DNA from: Planctomycetota bacterium
GTDB taxonomy: Bacteria; Planctomycetota; Phycisphaerae; UBA1845
NCBI GenBank assembly: GCA_030616775.1
Contig: JAUWWQ010000023.1
Location: 1 to 61,917, forward strand
Reading direction: 5' to 3'
DNA length: 61,917 nt
The notes under the pieces are model-generated. The model saw only the letters and a program-made list of their open reading frames with translations, did not search any database and was not told the DNA's origin. The position numbers were made by a program, and so were the translations under genes. How positions within the stretch are numbered: position 1 is the stretch's first letter; each line of letters opens with the position of its first letter. Shown one piece after another: positions 41,937 to 50,955 of this stretch.

Positions 41937-44714
41937 ATGACGCTGGAAGCTGGTACACAGCTTGGCCCGTATGAGATCGTCGCTCCGCTCGGTGCGGGCG
42001 GTATGGGGGAGGTCTATCGGGCACGAGATACGAAGCTGGACCGCGACGTGGCCGTCAAAGTCCTCCCCGAGGCCTTCGCTCGCGACGCCGAGCGGGTCGC
42101 TCGATTCCAGCGAGAGGCCAAGGTACTCGCCTCGCTGAATCATCCAAGTATCGCAGCCATTTACGGGTTCGAAGAGTCGGATGCCGTGCGCTTTCTCGTT
42201 CTGGAACTCGTCGAAGGGCAAACACTGGCCGAGCGGCTCCGCGCCAGTGCCTTGCCAGTTGATGAAGCCCTTGAGTTCTGCAAGCAGATCGCCGAGGCGT
42301 TGGAAGCCGCACATGAACATGGTGTGATTCATCGTGATCTCAAACCGGCCAACGTGAAGGTCACGCCGGATGGAAAGGTAAAAGTGCTGGACTTCGGCCT
42401 GGCCAAGGCCTTCGCCGGTAAGATGTCAGCCACGGAGATCGCCCAGTCACCGACGATCACCGTCGAGCACACCCGGCCCGGCGTCGTTCTGGGCACGGCC
42501 GCCTACATGAGCCCGGAACAGGCCCGAGGCAAGCCGCTGGACAAACGTACGGATATCTGGTCCTTCGGTTGTGTGCTCTACGAGAGTCTCACGGGCCGAA
42601 GACCCTTCGACGGCGAGACCACGTCGGACACGATCGCCAAGATCCTCGAGCGTGACCCGGACTACGGCCCGCTGCCCGACAATACACCGCCAAAGGTGCG
42701 CGATCTGTTACAGCGCTGCCTGGAGAAGAACCGAAAGCGACGACTGCGCGACATAGGTGATGCCGTGTTGGAACTGGACGAAGCCATCGCCACGCGGGCG
42801 TGGTCGACCTCCGCCATGGCCGCGGCGACGGCAGTGCCCGCGTACGAAAGACGCATGGCGCGCTCGATCCTCGCGGCGGCTTTGTTGCTCGTCCTTGGCG
42901 GCGTGATCGGAATTGCACTTTGGAGCCTGATCCGTCCTATCGAATCGCGTCCACCGCCTCCGGTCTCGCGGGCGTCGATCACTTTCCCGCCTCAGATGCA
43001 CGTCGTTGACTGGGGCCTGTCCCCCGACGGCCTGACGCTGGCCTGGATCGCCCGGCGAAGAGACGCCCGCGCTGCCTCCATAGCCGAGCGGCGAATCTAC
43101 ACCCGGCGACTCGACACGTATCAAGTTGACCCCGTGCCGGGAACCGAGGGCGCGTGGGGCTTCGAGTTCTCGGCGGACAGTTATTGGCTGACGTTTGTCG
43201 CTCCGGTTACGCCCGGAGCTTCGAAGAGCAGATTGTCCAAGGTACCGGTCGATGGGAGCTCGCCACCCCTACCCCTCACGGATTGGGACGACGAATGGGA
43301 CGGGTACAGGTTACTTCCCTGTGAGGATGTTCTGATTCAGGACGACGAGCGGGAGTCGTTTATTCGGTTGTCGGCTGCGGGCGAAGGAGTGAAGCGCCCA
43401 CGAGGAATCGAGACCGGGGAGTTTGTCGGGGGGCTGAGTCTCGGCCGCGCCTTGCCTGACGACCGAACAGTGTTCCTGGAGACCTACTCCTGGGGGCCTC
43501 GTGGGTACCAGGAGGGCGTGTCGCTTCTCGACCTGGAGACGGGCATCGCCCGGATCTTGCTTGATGTAGGCGGGAAAGCTGCATACTCGCCAACGGGACA
43601 TTTGCTATTCTCCCGTGGGGAGACCCTCTTGGCGGCCCCCTTCGACCTGGAGAGGCTTGTGATGACGGGCGGTCCGGTCGCCGTCACTGGCGGGGTTCGT
43701 ACCTATGCCCCTTGGGATAACGGTTGGTTTGAAGTCGCCGCAAACGGTACGTTGCTGTACGCGGCTGGGGGGCGGGCCGGCGGGCAACGTCGCATCATTA
43801 TCGTCGACGACACCGGCAAAGTCGAACCCTGGTCTGAGGAGCGACGCCCATTCGAAGACGGCATGAGGGTCTCGCCCGACGGTCGCAAGCTCGCCGTGGT
43901 GATCAGCACCGTGGACGGGACGTGGGAGATCTGGACCTCGCAGTTGGATGAACCGCGGTTCCGGCAACTTGTCGCCGTGCCCAACGCGGACTGTAATCGA
44001 CCGATCTGGTCGCCGGACGGCGAGCGTGTTGCGTACACCCGGTACGCCAAGAACGAACACGACGGAATCTACTGGTGCCGCGCCGACCGCAGCGACACGC
44101 CGGAGCGCCTTCTCCAGCGCGAGACACCCGTTACCTACCTTGTCCCGCGTTGCTGGTCGCCCGATGGGGCACAATTGCTGATCGAAAGATGGTCGGATGG
44201 CAAACGCGAGTTTCTGCTTCTGCCCATCGAGCCGGATGAGCATGGTACCCGGAAGTCCGCGACCCTGTCGGCGAGCCCATCGATCGACGGACGCGCAGTG
44301 TTCTCACCTGATGGCAAGTGGATCGCCTACATGTCCGACGACTCCGGACGGTGGGAGGTGTATGTTTGCCCGTACAACGACGATGGCATCGCAGGGGCGG
44401 GTATCCCCATTTCCACCGACGGGGGAGCAAGCCCCCGTTGGGCTGCTGATGGGAAGACGCTCTACTATTGGGCCGAACCGAATCGGATCATGGCCGTGTC
44501 GATCACGACGGAGCCCACCCTCAACGCATCCAAACCGCGTCAGACTCTCGACCGCGATCAGCTCCGAGCCGTCGGATGGGTGGACGTCCTTCCTGACGGG
44601 CGATTCATCATGATCCAAAAGGGCGAAGATGAGGACGACATCAAACGCGTGAACGTCGTGCTCAACTGGTTCGAGGAACTTAAAGCCAAGGTGCCGACGG
44701 AGACCGGCCGGTGA
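41937..44714 (+). CDS. Membrane Ser/Thr kinase with TolB/PD40-type propeller
   Basis: 925 residues. Intact kinase motifs: G-A-G-G-M-G-E-V (19-26), K41, H132-R-D-L-K-P-A-N and D152-F-G. TM helix at about 311-332. The C-terminal 590 residues are repeated blades with W-S-P-D-G and F-S-P-D-G-K motifs, a PD40/WD40-like propeller probably outside the membrane and sensing a ligand. The first 45 residues are nearly identical to those of the next gene, showing a recent tandem duplication of the kinase module. Stop and next start overlap (GTGA). Confidence 0.9.
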   Translation: MTLEAGTQLGPYEIVAPLGAGGMGEVYRARDTKLDRDVAVKVLPEAFARDAERVARFQREAKVLASLNHPSIAAIYGFEESDAVRFLVLELVEGQTLAERLRASALPVDEALEFCKQIAEALEAAHEHGVIHRDLKPANVKVTPDGKVKVLDFGLAKAFAGKMSATEIAQSPTITVEHTRPGVVLGTAAYMSPEQARGKPLDKRTDIWSFGCVLYESLTGRRPFDGETTSDTIAKILERDPDYGPLPDNTPPKVRDLLQRCLEKNRKRRLRDIGDAVLELDEAIATRAWSTSAMAAATAVPAYERRMARSILAAALLLVLGGVIGIALWSLIRPIESRPPPPVSRASITFPPQMHVVDWGLSPDGLTLAWIARRRDARAASIAERRIYTRRLDTYQVDPVPGTEGAWGFEFSADSYWLTFVAPVTPGASKSRLSKVPVDGSSPPLPLTDWDDEWDGYRLLPCEDVLIQDDERESFIRLSAAGEGVKRPRGIETGEFVGGLSLGRALPDDRTVFLETYSWGPRGYQEGVSLLDLETGIARILLDVGGKAAYSPTGHLLFSRGETLLAAPFDLERLVMTGGPVAVTGGVRTYAPWDNGWFEVAANGTLLYAAGGRAGGQRRIIIVDDTGKVEPWSEERRPFEDGMRVSPDGRKLAVVISTVDGTWEIWTSQLDEPRFRQLVAVPNADCNRPIWSPDGERVAYTRYAKNEHDGIYWCRADRSDTPERLLQRETPVTYLVPRCWSPDGAQLLIERWSDGKREFLLLPIEPDEHGTRKSATLSASPSIDGRAVFSPDGKWIAYMSDDSGRWEVYVCPYNDDGIAGAGIPISTDGGASPRWAADGKTLYYWAEPNRIMAVSITTEPTLNASKPRQTLDRDQLRAVGWVDVLPDGRFIMIQKGEDEDDIKRVNVVLNWFEELKAKVPTETGR

Positions 44715-47700
44715 CGCTCGCGTCCGGTACACAACTCGGCCCGTATGAAATCGTCGCACCGCTCGGTGCGGGCGGGATGGGGGAGGTCTATCGTGCCAAG
44801 GACACCCGGCTGGATCGCCAGGTTGCAGTCAAGGTCCTGCCCGAACATCTTGCTGGGGATGCCGGTGCGCTAGCCCGGTTTGAGCGCGAGGCCAAGGCCG
44901 TCGCGGCACTTTCGCACCCAAACATTCTGGCTGTCTATGACGTGGGGACCGACCCCCCTGCATCCCCCCTCTCCAAGGGGGGACAGAGAGGGGTTTCCTA
45001 TGTGGTGATGGAGCTTCTGGAAGGTGAAACCCTGCGGGAGCGCGTCCGTCGCTCGGCGATTCCGTGGCGCAAGGCCGTAGAGATCGGGGTAGCGATCGCC
45101 GACGGCTTGGCCGCAGCGCATGCGAAGGACATCATCCACCGCGACCTCAAGCCGGAAAACATCTTCCTCACAACTGACGGCGTCGTGAAGATCTTGGACT
45201 TCGGCCTCGCCCGCATTGATCCAGGGTCTTTGGGAGTGCCGCCCGAAGAGCAGGCTGATACACCTACCGTAACGCTTGACACAAGGCCGGGTACGGTGCT
45301 CGGGACGGTCAACTATATGTCACCCGAGCAAGTGCGCGGACAGAAGATCGACGCACGAAGCGACATCTTCTCGTTTGGCTCCGTGTTGTATGAGATGATG
45401 ACCGGATCTCGGGCGTTTACCGGCGAATCCACACCCGAGACGATGACCGCGATCCTCAAGGAAGACCCTCCCGGCGTTGTGTCCACTCGTGCCGAGGTCA
45501 TTCCCGAGGTGGATCGAGTGATTACGCGCTGCGTCGAGAAGAGGCCCGAGCAGCGTATTCAGTCGGCCCGCGATCTTGCTTTCGCTTTGCGTGACATTCT
45601 AATGGACAGTGGCCCCTCGAAGCCTGTGATGGCGACTCCGACGCCGAAGGCCGCCAGACTTTCCTGGATTCTGGTGGGCGCGCTGGCTGTTGCCCTGGCT
45701 GTGGTCCTCACACTTTGGCAAGCGGGCAAGCTGGGGAGTGACAAGGGTGAGGCCATCACATCGCTGGCGGTGCTGCCCTTCGTGAGCGCGGGCGGCGATT
45801 CGGAAACCGAGTACTTAAGCGACGAGATTCCGGCAAGCATTATCAACAACCTCGCTCGGCTCTCAGGCCTGCGAGTCGTTCCACGAAACACGGCCTTTCG
45901 CCACAAAGGCCAAGAGAAGGAGCTCGCCACTCTGGGCCGTGAGCTGAAAGTCGAGGCGATCCTGACCGGTCGTATTGCGGTGCTCGCGGATAGCCTCATT
46001 ATTCACGCGGAACTGATCGACTTAGCCAACGATAAGCAGCTCTGGGGCACCAAGTATCGTAGGACGCTGGCCGACATCCTCGCCATTGAAGAAGACATTG
46101 CCAGGCAAATCTCCGATGCCCTTCGATTGCGACTAACGTACGAAGACAAGGCTCGCCTCACGGAACGCTACACGGACAACGCTGAGGCGTACCGGGCCTA
46201 TATGCAAGGTCGCTTCTGGTGGAACAAGCGGACGAAAGAGGGGTTCAGAAAGGCCATTGAGTTCTTCGATGAGGCGATTCGAATCGATCCGGCGTACGCC
46301 CTGGCCTATGCGGGCAAGGCCGACGCGTACATCATCATGGGATACTACACCCACCGACCCAGCGAGGTAGCCCCTCTTGCCCTTGAGGCAGCCGAAACGG
46401 CAATCCGGCTGGATCCGACGCTCGCGGAGAGTTATCCACCGCTCGCTTGGGTCCATGGCATGTGCAACTGGGACTGGGAGGCGGCCGAGGAAGCGTTTCG
46501 CAAAGCCATCGAATTAAACCCCCGCTACGCGACGGCTCACCATTGGTACGGCGTACTGCTGCTCGCCTTAGGGCGGTTCGATGAGGCGGAGCGTGAAATC
46601 AACCAGGCCCGTCAGCTCGATCCCGGATCGTTGATCATCAATCGTGAGTATGCGAGTGTAGCATTCTTTCAGCGGGACTTCGATCTCGCGCTGCGGCGCT
46701 GCCGGCACGCCGTCGAGATGGACCCGATGTTTGCCCCTGCCCACAAGATTCTGGGTGACATCTACCTATCCTTGAAGCGTTATGACGAAGCGATCGCCGA
46801 GTTTCGCAGGCTTATTGAGTTGGAAGGACGCGCCGCGAGGTACGCTGGGGCGCTGGGCTATACCTATGGTCTGGCGGGACGCCGCGCTGAGGCGCTCGAG
46901 GAGCTCCGGATTCTGGGCGAGCTTTCCTTACAAGGAGAATACGTGCCCGCTGGCGCGTTCGGACTCATTCACGCTGGATTGGGCGACTATGACTCGGCGT
47001 TCGAATGGTTCGATAAGGCCTGCGATGAACGCGACAACGATCTGGTGTTCTTTAAGTTCGCCCCGGGCGTAGACCCGCTGCGCTCCGACCCGCGCTTTGA
47101 TGTCCTCTTGAAGAAGATGAACCTGCCGCCCGACCCGCCGGCACCAGTGGTTGCGCCCCGGTCAATCGTCACGTCGCCGGCCGGTAAGATCATGTTGGCC
47201 GTGCTGCCGTTTGAGAATCTGGGTCCGTCCGATGAGGAGTACTTTGCCGACGGTATCAGCGATGAGATCAGAAGCCGATTGGCCGCCGTTCGTAAGCTGG
47301 GTGTCATCTCCCGCGCCAGCGCTTTTCAGTACAAAGAAGCGAACAAGACGAGTCGTCAGATCGGTTCGGAATTGGGCATCGACTACCTGATTGACGGCAC
47401 GATCCGCTGGGATCGACGCGCCGATGGCAGCGGCCGGGTTCGCATTACGCCGGAACTCATCCGCGTGTCGGATGACAGCCAACTCTGGTCACAGCCCTAC
47501 AATCGCGTGATCGAAGATATCTTCGAGGTCCAAGCCGACATCGCCGGGCAGGTCATCAAACAGCTTGAAATCACTTTGCTAGAACCGGAGCGCCAGGCCA
47601 TCGAAGTTATACCGACCGAAAACCCCATTGCCTACCGCGCGTATCTCCGCGGCGTGGAGCATGCGGAAAGTCCCACCTGGGAATCCGCGAACGAATGCCA

Positions 47701-48838
47701 GCTGGCAGCGCAAATGTTCGAGCGGGCGGTGAAGCTCGATCCGGACTTCGCCCTCGCCCACGCGCGGCTCTCAATGGTTCACTCAGCCATCCACCATTAT
47801 GGCTATGACTGCACTGAAGCCCGCGCAGCGAAGTCCAAGGTGTCTGCGGACCGGGCGCTCGAGCTTCAACCGAAGTTGCCCGAAGCGAATTTGGCTCTTG
47901 GCTGGTACCACTACCGTTGCAACCGGGAGTATGACCGGGCGCTCGAAGCGCTGACCATCGCCGAGCAGAACCTGCCAAATGACGCCAGGATACTGGGAGC
48001 CATTGGATTCATCCGGCGGCGTCAGGGGAGACTCGAGGCCACACTGGACAACTTCAAACGCGCCTTCGAATTGAGCCCACTTTACGCCGATCTAGCTAAA
48101 GAGATCGGATCGACCTACGTGCTCCTGGGGAGATACCCGGAAGCGCTGCGCTATGCGGAACGCTCCCTCTCGCTGTCGCCTGATCAGTACGAGGCCCAAC
48201 TCTTCAAGGCGGAGCTTCACTGGCTGTGGAAAAGCGATCTCGAGAGCGCCCGGACGTCCCTCGAGGAAATACCGAAGACACTGGCACTGGACGCGCGCAC
48301 GCAGTGGCATTGGTTTCGGCAGGAGCTTTATGAAAGAGATTACCAGGCCGCGTTGCACCGGCTCGCTCTAACATCCACCGATACCTTTGTCTTCCAGGAA
48401 TGGTTCCTCGCGAAGGCCCAGTTGGCAGGGTTGGTACATCAACTCATGGGCGATCCGCAGCGTGCCCTCGCCTCGTACGATTCCGCCCGCATTCTGCTTG
48501 AGAAGAAGGTCAAAGAATCGCCCGACGATCATCGCATCCATAGCTCGCTCGGTATCGTCTATGCAGGACTTGGCCGCAAGGAAGATGCCATCCGCGAGGG
48601 GAAGTTGGGGATCGAGCTGTTCCCGGTTTCGAAGGACGCTCTGATTGGCCCGTTCCGCGTCGAAGACCTTGCCTTCATCTATGTGTTGGTCGGTGAGTAT
48701 GACGCCGCGCTGGATAAGATCGAGTATCTGCTCTCGATTCCTTCCCTGCTTTCGGTCCCGCTACTTCGCCTCGACCCACGCTGGGACCCCCTGCGCGACC
48801 ACCCGCGCTTCCAAAAGCTAGTCGAACAACAACCATAG
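44711..48838 (+). CDS. Membrane Ser/Thr kinase with two TolB-like/TPR modules
   Basis: 1375 residues. The kinase domain (1-300) has G-A-G-G-M-G-E-V (19-26), K41, H-R-D-L-K-P-E-N and D-F-G. An extra P-A-S-P-L-S-K-G-G stretch at about residues 81-95 lies between kinase beta-strands. TM helix about 318-338. Then come two copies of a TolB-N/FlgO-like domain (S-L-A-V-L-P-F-V and L-A-V-L-P-F-E-N, starting about 350 and 825), each followed by TPRs. The module is thus duplicated within one protein. GTG start, overlapping the previous gene by 4 bases. Confidence 0.9.
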   Translation: MTLASGTQLGPYEIVAPLGAGGMGEVYRAKDTRLDRQVAVKVLPEHLAGDAGALARFEREAKAVAALSHPNILAVYDVGTDPPASPLSKGGQRGVSYVVMELLEGETLRERVRRSAIPWRKAVEIGVAIADGLAAAHAKDIIHRDLKPENIFLTTDGVVKILDFGLARIDPGSLGVPPEEQADTPTVTLDTRPGTVLGTVNYMSPEQVRGQKIDARSDIFSFGSVLYEMMTGSRAFTGESTPETMTAILKEDPPGVVSTRAEVIPEVDRVITRCVEKRPEQRIQSARDLAFALRDILMDSGPSKPVMATPTPKAARLSWILVGALAVALAVVLTLWQAGKLGSDKGEAITSLAVLPFVSAGGDSETEYLSDEIPASIINNLARLSGLRVVPRNTAFRHKGQEKELATLGRELKVEAILTGRIAVLADSLIIHAELIDLANDKQLWGTKYRRTLADILAIEEDIARQISDALRLRLTYEDKARLTERYTDNAEAYRAYMQGRFWWNKRTKEGFRKAIEFFDEAIRIDPAYALAYAGKADAYIIMGYYTHRPSEVAPLALEAAETAIRLDPTLAESYPPLAWVHGMCNWDWEAAEEAFRKAIELNPRYATAHHWYGVLLLALGRFDEAEREINQARQLDPGSLIINREYASVAFFQRDFDLALRRCRHAVEMDPMFAPAHKILGDIYLSLKRYDEAIAEFRRLIELEGRAARYAGALGYTYGLAGRRAEALEELRILGELSLQGEYVPAGAFGLIHAGLGDYDSAFEWFDKACDERDNDLVFFKFAPGVDPLRSDPRFDVLLKKMNLPPDPPAPVVAPRSIVTSPAGKIMLAVLPFENLGPSDEEYFADGISDEIRSRLAAVRKLGVISRASAFQYKEANKTSRQIGSELGIDYLIDGTIRWDRRADGSGRVRITPELIRVSDDSQLWSQPYNRVIEDIFEVQADIAGQVIKQLEITLLEPERQAIEVIPTENPIAYRAYLRGVEHAESPTWESANECQLAAQMFERAVKLDPDFALAHARLSMVHSAIHHYGYDCTEARAAKSKVSADRALELQPKLPEANLALGWYHYRCNREYDRALEALTIAEQNLPNDARILGAIGFIRRRQGRLEATLDNFKRAFELSPLYADLAKEIGSTYVLLGRYPEALRYAERSLSLSPDQYEAQLFKAELHWLWKSDLESARTSLEEIPKTLALDARTQWHWFRQELYERDYQAALHRLALTSTDTFVFQEWFLAKAQLAGLVHQLMGDPQRALASYDSARILLEKKVKESPDDHRIHSSLGIVYAGLGRKEDAIREGKLGIELFPVSKDALIGPFRVEDLAFIYVLVGEYDAALDKIEYLLSIPSLLSVPLLRLDPRWDPLRDHPRFQKLVEQQP
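44953..44997. repeat. Palindromic element inserted in frame in a kinase domain
   Basis: CCCCTCTCC-AAGG-GGGG...AGAGAGGGG forms a hairpin and encodes the P-L-S-K-G-G-Q-R-G stretch that is not part of normal kinase sequences. Confidence 0.7.
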
Positions 48839-49884
48839 CGCCGGGCGGAGGGTACCCGAGTGCGGGTTACCCTGTCCGAGCCAAGTGTGGGATGCGTTTG
48901 GCCGGAACGAGGAGCCGGCAATATGAGACCAGGCCTGATGACCCGCATGTCCTCTCTGGCACGGCGGGCGTGTTCGTCGCCCGCGCAAAAAGCCGGCCCG
49001 CCTCAACTGTTTGACGGAGAGACGGGCCGAAGTTTGTCCGCTGCCGTAGGCAGCACCGTCTGCTGCCTACGGCAGCCAACCTATGTTATAAGCCACTGAT
49101 CACCTCCTTCAATAAAACGGGATTACCCGATTATCGGGGGCTCTGCCCTCGAACCATCGGCCTTACCCATCCCGCGGGTCGTCACCCGCAGGAACGCCAA
49201 GTGCTCGACACAGTTGACCCTCGTCGAACGCTCGGTGGAGTTTCCAGCCCGCTCCAGTATGCCCAATTCCACGCTGGAAGCGGCCCTTGCCACTCCACAC
49301 CTTTACTCTAGCGGATCAGGTGGTCGTATGTCAAGGGCGGATGCCAGGAGAGTAGACGCTGTCCGATCCGAGCGCCCCGGTAGGCCCTGTGGCACCTCCC
49401 GATGGTGCGGCTCTTCCGTCTCACGTACGCTACACCTCTACCTGTACCGCAGACGTCGTCCGGGCCTGGGTCCAGGCGTGTGGAGCCCGACCGATCCGCC
49501 TGGACAGCCATGATGCCCTCTTGGCAGGTGGTTTGCCATATTCTTGACGGGGAGACCGAACGTCCATAAACTCCCGCTCGGATGCGGGACGTATGAAAAC
49601 CGGTCGCTTCCCGCACAGGGCTCCTGCAGGCAGGCTGCCCCTAGTTCCGAAAAGGTGGTAGCGTGTCCGACGAGTTAACTTGCGCTACCGGCCCGTTGTA
49701 TGGTAGGCAAGCACGCAGGTTTGCCGCTTCCTCCTGGAGATGGTTGAGCTATAGACGACCTGTACGGATTACCGGGCGTGGACGGTATCCGCGAGCTGAG
49801 TATCGAGCGTGGCAACGGAGGTTACAGGACGGGGTCGTCAGGAGCAAAGGCCCGTTCGTTAAGGTGTCCTCATGACACTGATAC
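48839..49884. other. 1-kb gene-poor stretch before tRNA-Phe
   Basis: Short frames exist but none shows a domain or a clear start. A perfect 14-base inverted repeat, GCTGCCGTAGGCAG (49040-49053) and CTGCCTACGGCAGC (49063-49076), has a 9-base loop and no T-tract. I looked for RNase P, tmRNA and SRP RNA signatures and found none. Confidence 0.6.
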
Positions 49885-49957
<73 letters not shown>

Positions 49958-50005
49958 TTCAAAAAGACCGTTTTTCTCGGGCCTAGAGGCGTCGGTTGCA
50001 GAAAA

Positions 50006-50180
50006 TCAGCTTGCCCCTTGCACTTTTCGCAGCTTCGCCACCGCGTCCCGCATATCGTCCTCAGTGACGGCATCGTAATACCGCAAGGTTGTGGATAGGT
50101 TGGAATGACCGGCCAATCGCTGCACCGTCTTGACCGGGACGCCAGCCCGTACTAATCGCGTGACGTAGGTGTCAGATCGT
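50006..50180 (-). pseudogene. Tyrosine recombinase (integrase) C-terminal remnant
   Basis: The frame encodes T-Y-V-T-R-L-V-R-A-G-V-P-V-K-T-V-Q-R-L and L-A-G-H-S-N-L-S-T-T-L-R-Y-Y, the C-terminal catalytic helix region of phage/XerD-type integrases including the GHS and terminal Tyr. Everything upstream (core-binding domain and the catalytic Arg) is missing; homology breaks at a repeat element near 50177. It lies 48 bases from tRNA-Phe, a common integration target, so it is probably the scar of a lost integrated element. Confidence 0.8.
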
Positions 50181-50305
50181 GCTGGTGCAAGAATCCCTTC
50201 TCGCACCCGTCCCTCGGGAATCCTTTCCCGTGTCTGACGAAGGGCCAAGATAGGATTCTCGGCCCAGCCGCATGGGCGACAAAGGGTTCTCGGCCCAGCC
50301 CGCGC
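50177..50305. repeat. Repeat element related to 56604-56684
   Basis: Contains GCTGGTGCAAGAATC-CCTTCTCGCACC and two copies of the A-TTCTCGGCCCAGCC motif (about 50250 and 50287). A related block with GCTGGTGCGAGAATCATTTCTCGCACC and GGGATTCTCGGTCCAGC lies at 56611-56684. Confidence 0.6.
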
Positions 50306-50343
50306 TGGTGTACTCGCCCCGACTCGCCTTGGAGATCTGGCCG

Positions 50344-50802
50344 TCAGCTTTCCTGGACGTCGATCTTGATGGCTTTGGGCCGGCTGGCTTCGGACTTGGG
50401 GATGGTGACCTCCAAGACCCCGGCCTGACATTTGGCAGACAGCTTGTCAGCGTTGATGTCCGAGGCCACTTCGACCGAACGGCAGAAGGTCCCGTAGCGG
50501 CGTTCACCGCGCACCGGGCGCTCCGCCTCCCCAACCGCGGCCGGCTTGGTCTTTTCACCCCGAATGGTCAGGGCATGGTCGAGGTAGCTCAGTTCAACTG
50601 TGCTGCCGTCGACACCGGGAATCTCCGCGTAGAGTACGTAGCGATCGTCGTACTCATAGAGATCGACCACCGGTGCCCATTGCTGGCCGTCGAACGGACG
50701 CGTTGATACTCCTGCGTGCCAAATCCGCTCGAACAGTCGGTTCATCTCGTCCTGCAAGTTGCTCAGTGAAAGCTGCGTATCTTGTAAAGGTCGAAACGGC
50801 AT
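50344..50802 (-). CDS. Hsp20 small heat-shock protein
   Basis: 152 residues. The alpha-crystallin domain spans about 40-140, with P-V-V-D-L-Y-E-Y-D-D-R-Y at its start, G-V-D-G-S-T-V-E-L-S-Y and the late A-G-V-L-E-V-T-I-P-K (the A-x-x-x-G-V-L signature). The C-terminal tail P-K-A-I-K-I-D-V supplies the I/V-x-I/V anchor. ATP-independent holdase. The frame is open to 50850; M at 50802 (M-P-F-R-P-L-Q-D) is preferred. Confidence 0.92.
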   Translation of the reverse strand: MPFRPLQDTQLSLSNLQDEMNRLFERIWHAGVSTRPFDGQQWAPVVDLYEYDDRYVLYAEIPGVDGSTVELSYLDHALTIRGEKTKPAAVGEAERPVRGERRYGTFCRSVEVASDINADKLSAKCQAGVLEVTIPKSEASRPKAIKIDVQES

Positions 50803-50955
50803 AGTGGAATGCTCCCAAAAACCTGACTTCGCAGAGACACAGGCCGCCACACTACGGGCCGCCTGAATTATATACCCCAGATCCCTCGGGTGTCGACGGT
50901 CGCACCGATGTATCGGCAGGTTCGATCGTGCCCAAAAGCTCGGGGCTGTCGGATG

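Noticed and set aside
49308-49875. Several 60-100 residue frames before tRNA-Phe
   Set aside because: Overlapping frames on both strands, none with a domain or ribosome-binding site.
48839-49884. tmRNA, RNase P RNA or SRP RNA in the gene-poor region
   Set aside because: The conserved cores (for example GAGGAAAGTCC or the SRP GGAAG loop context) were not found on either strand.
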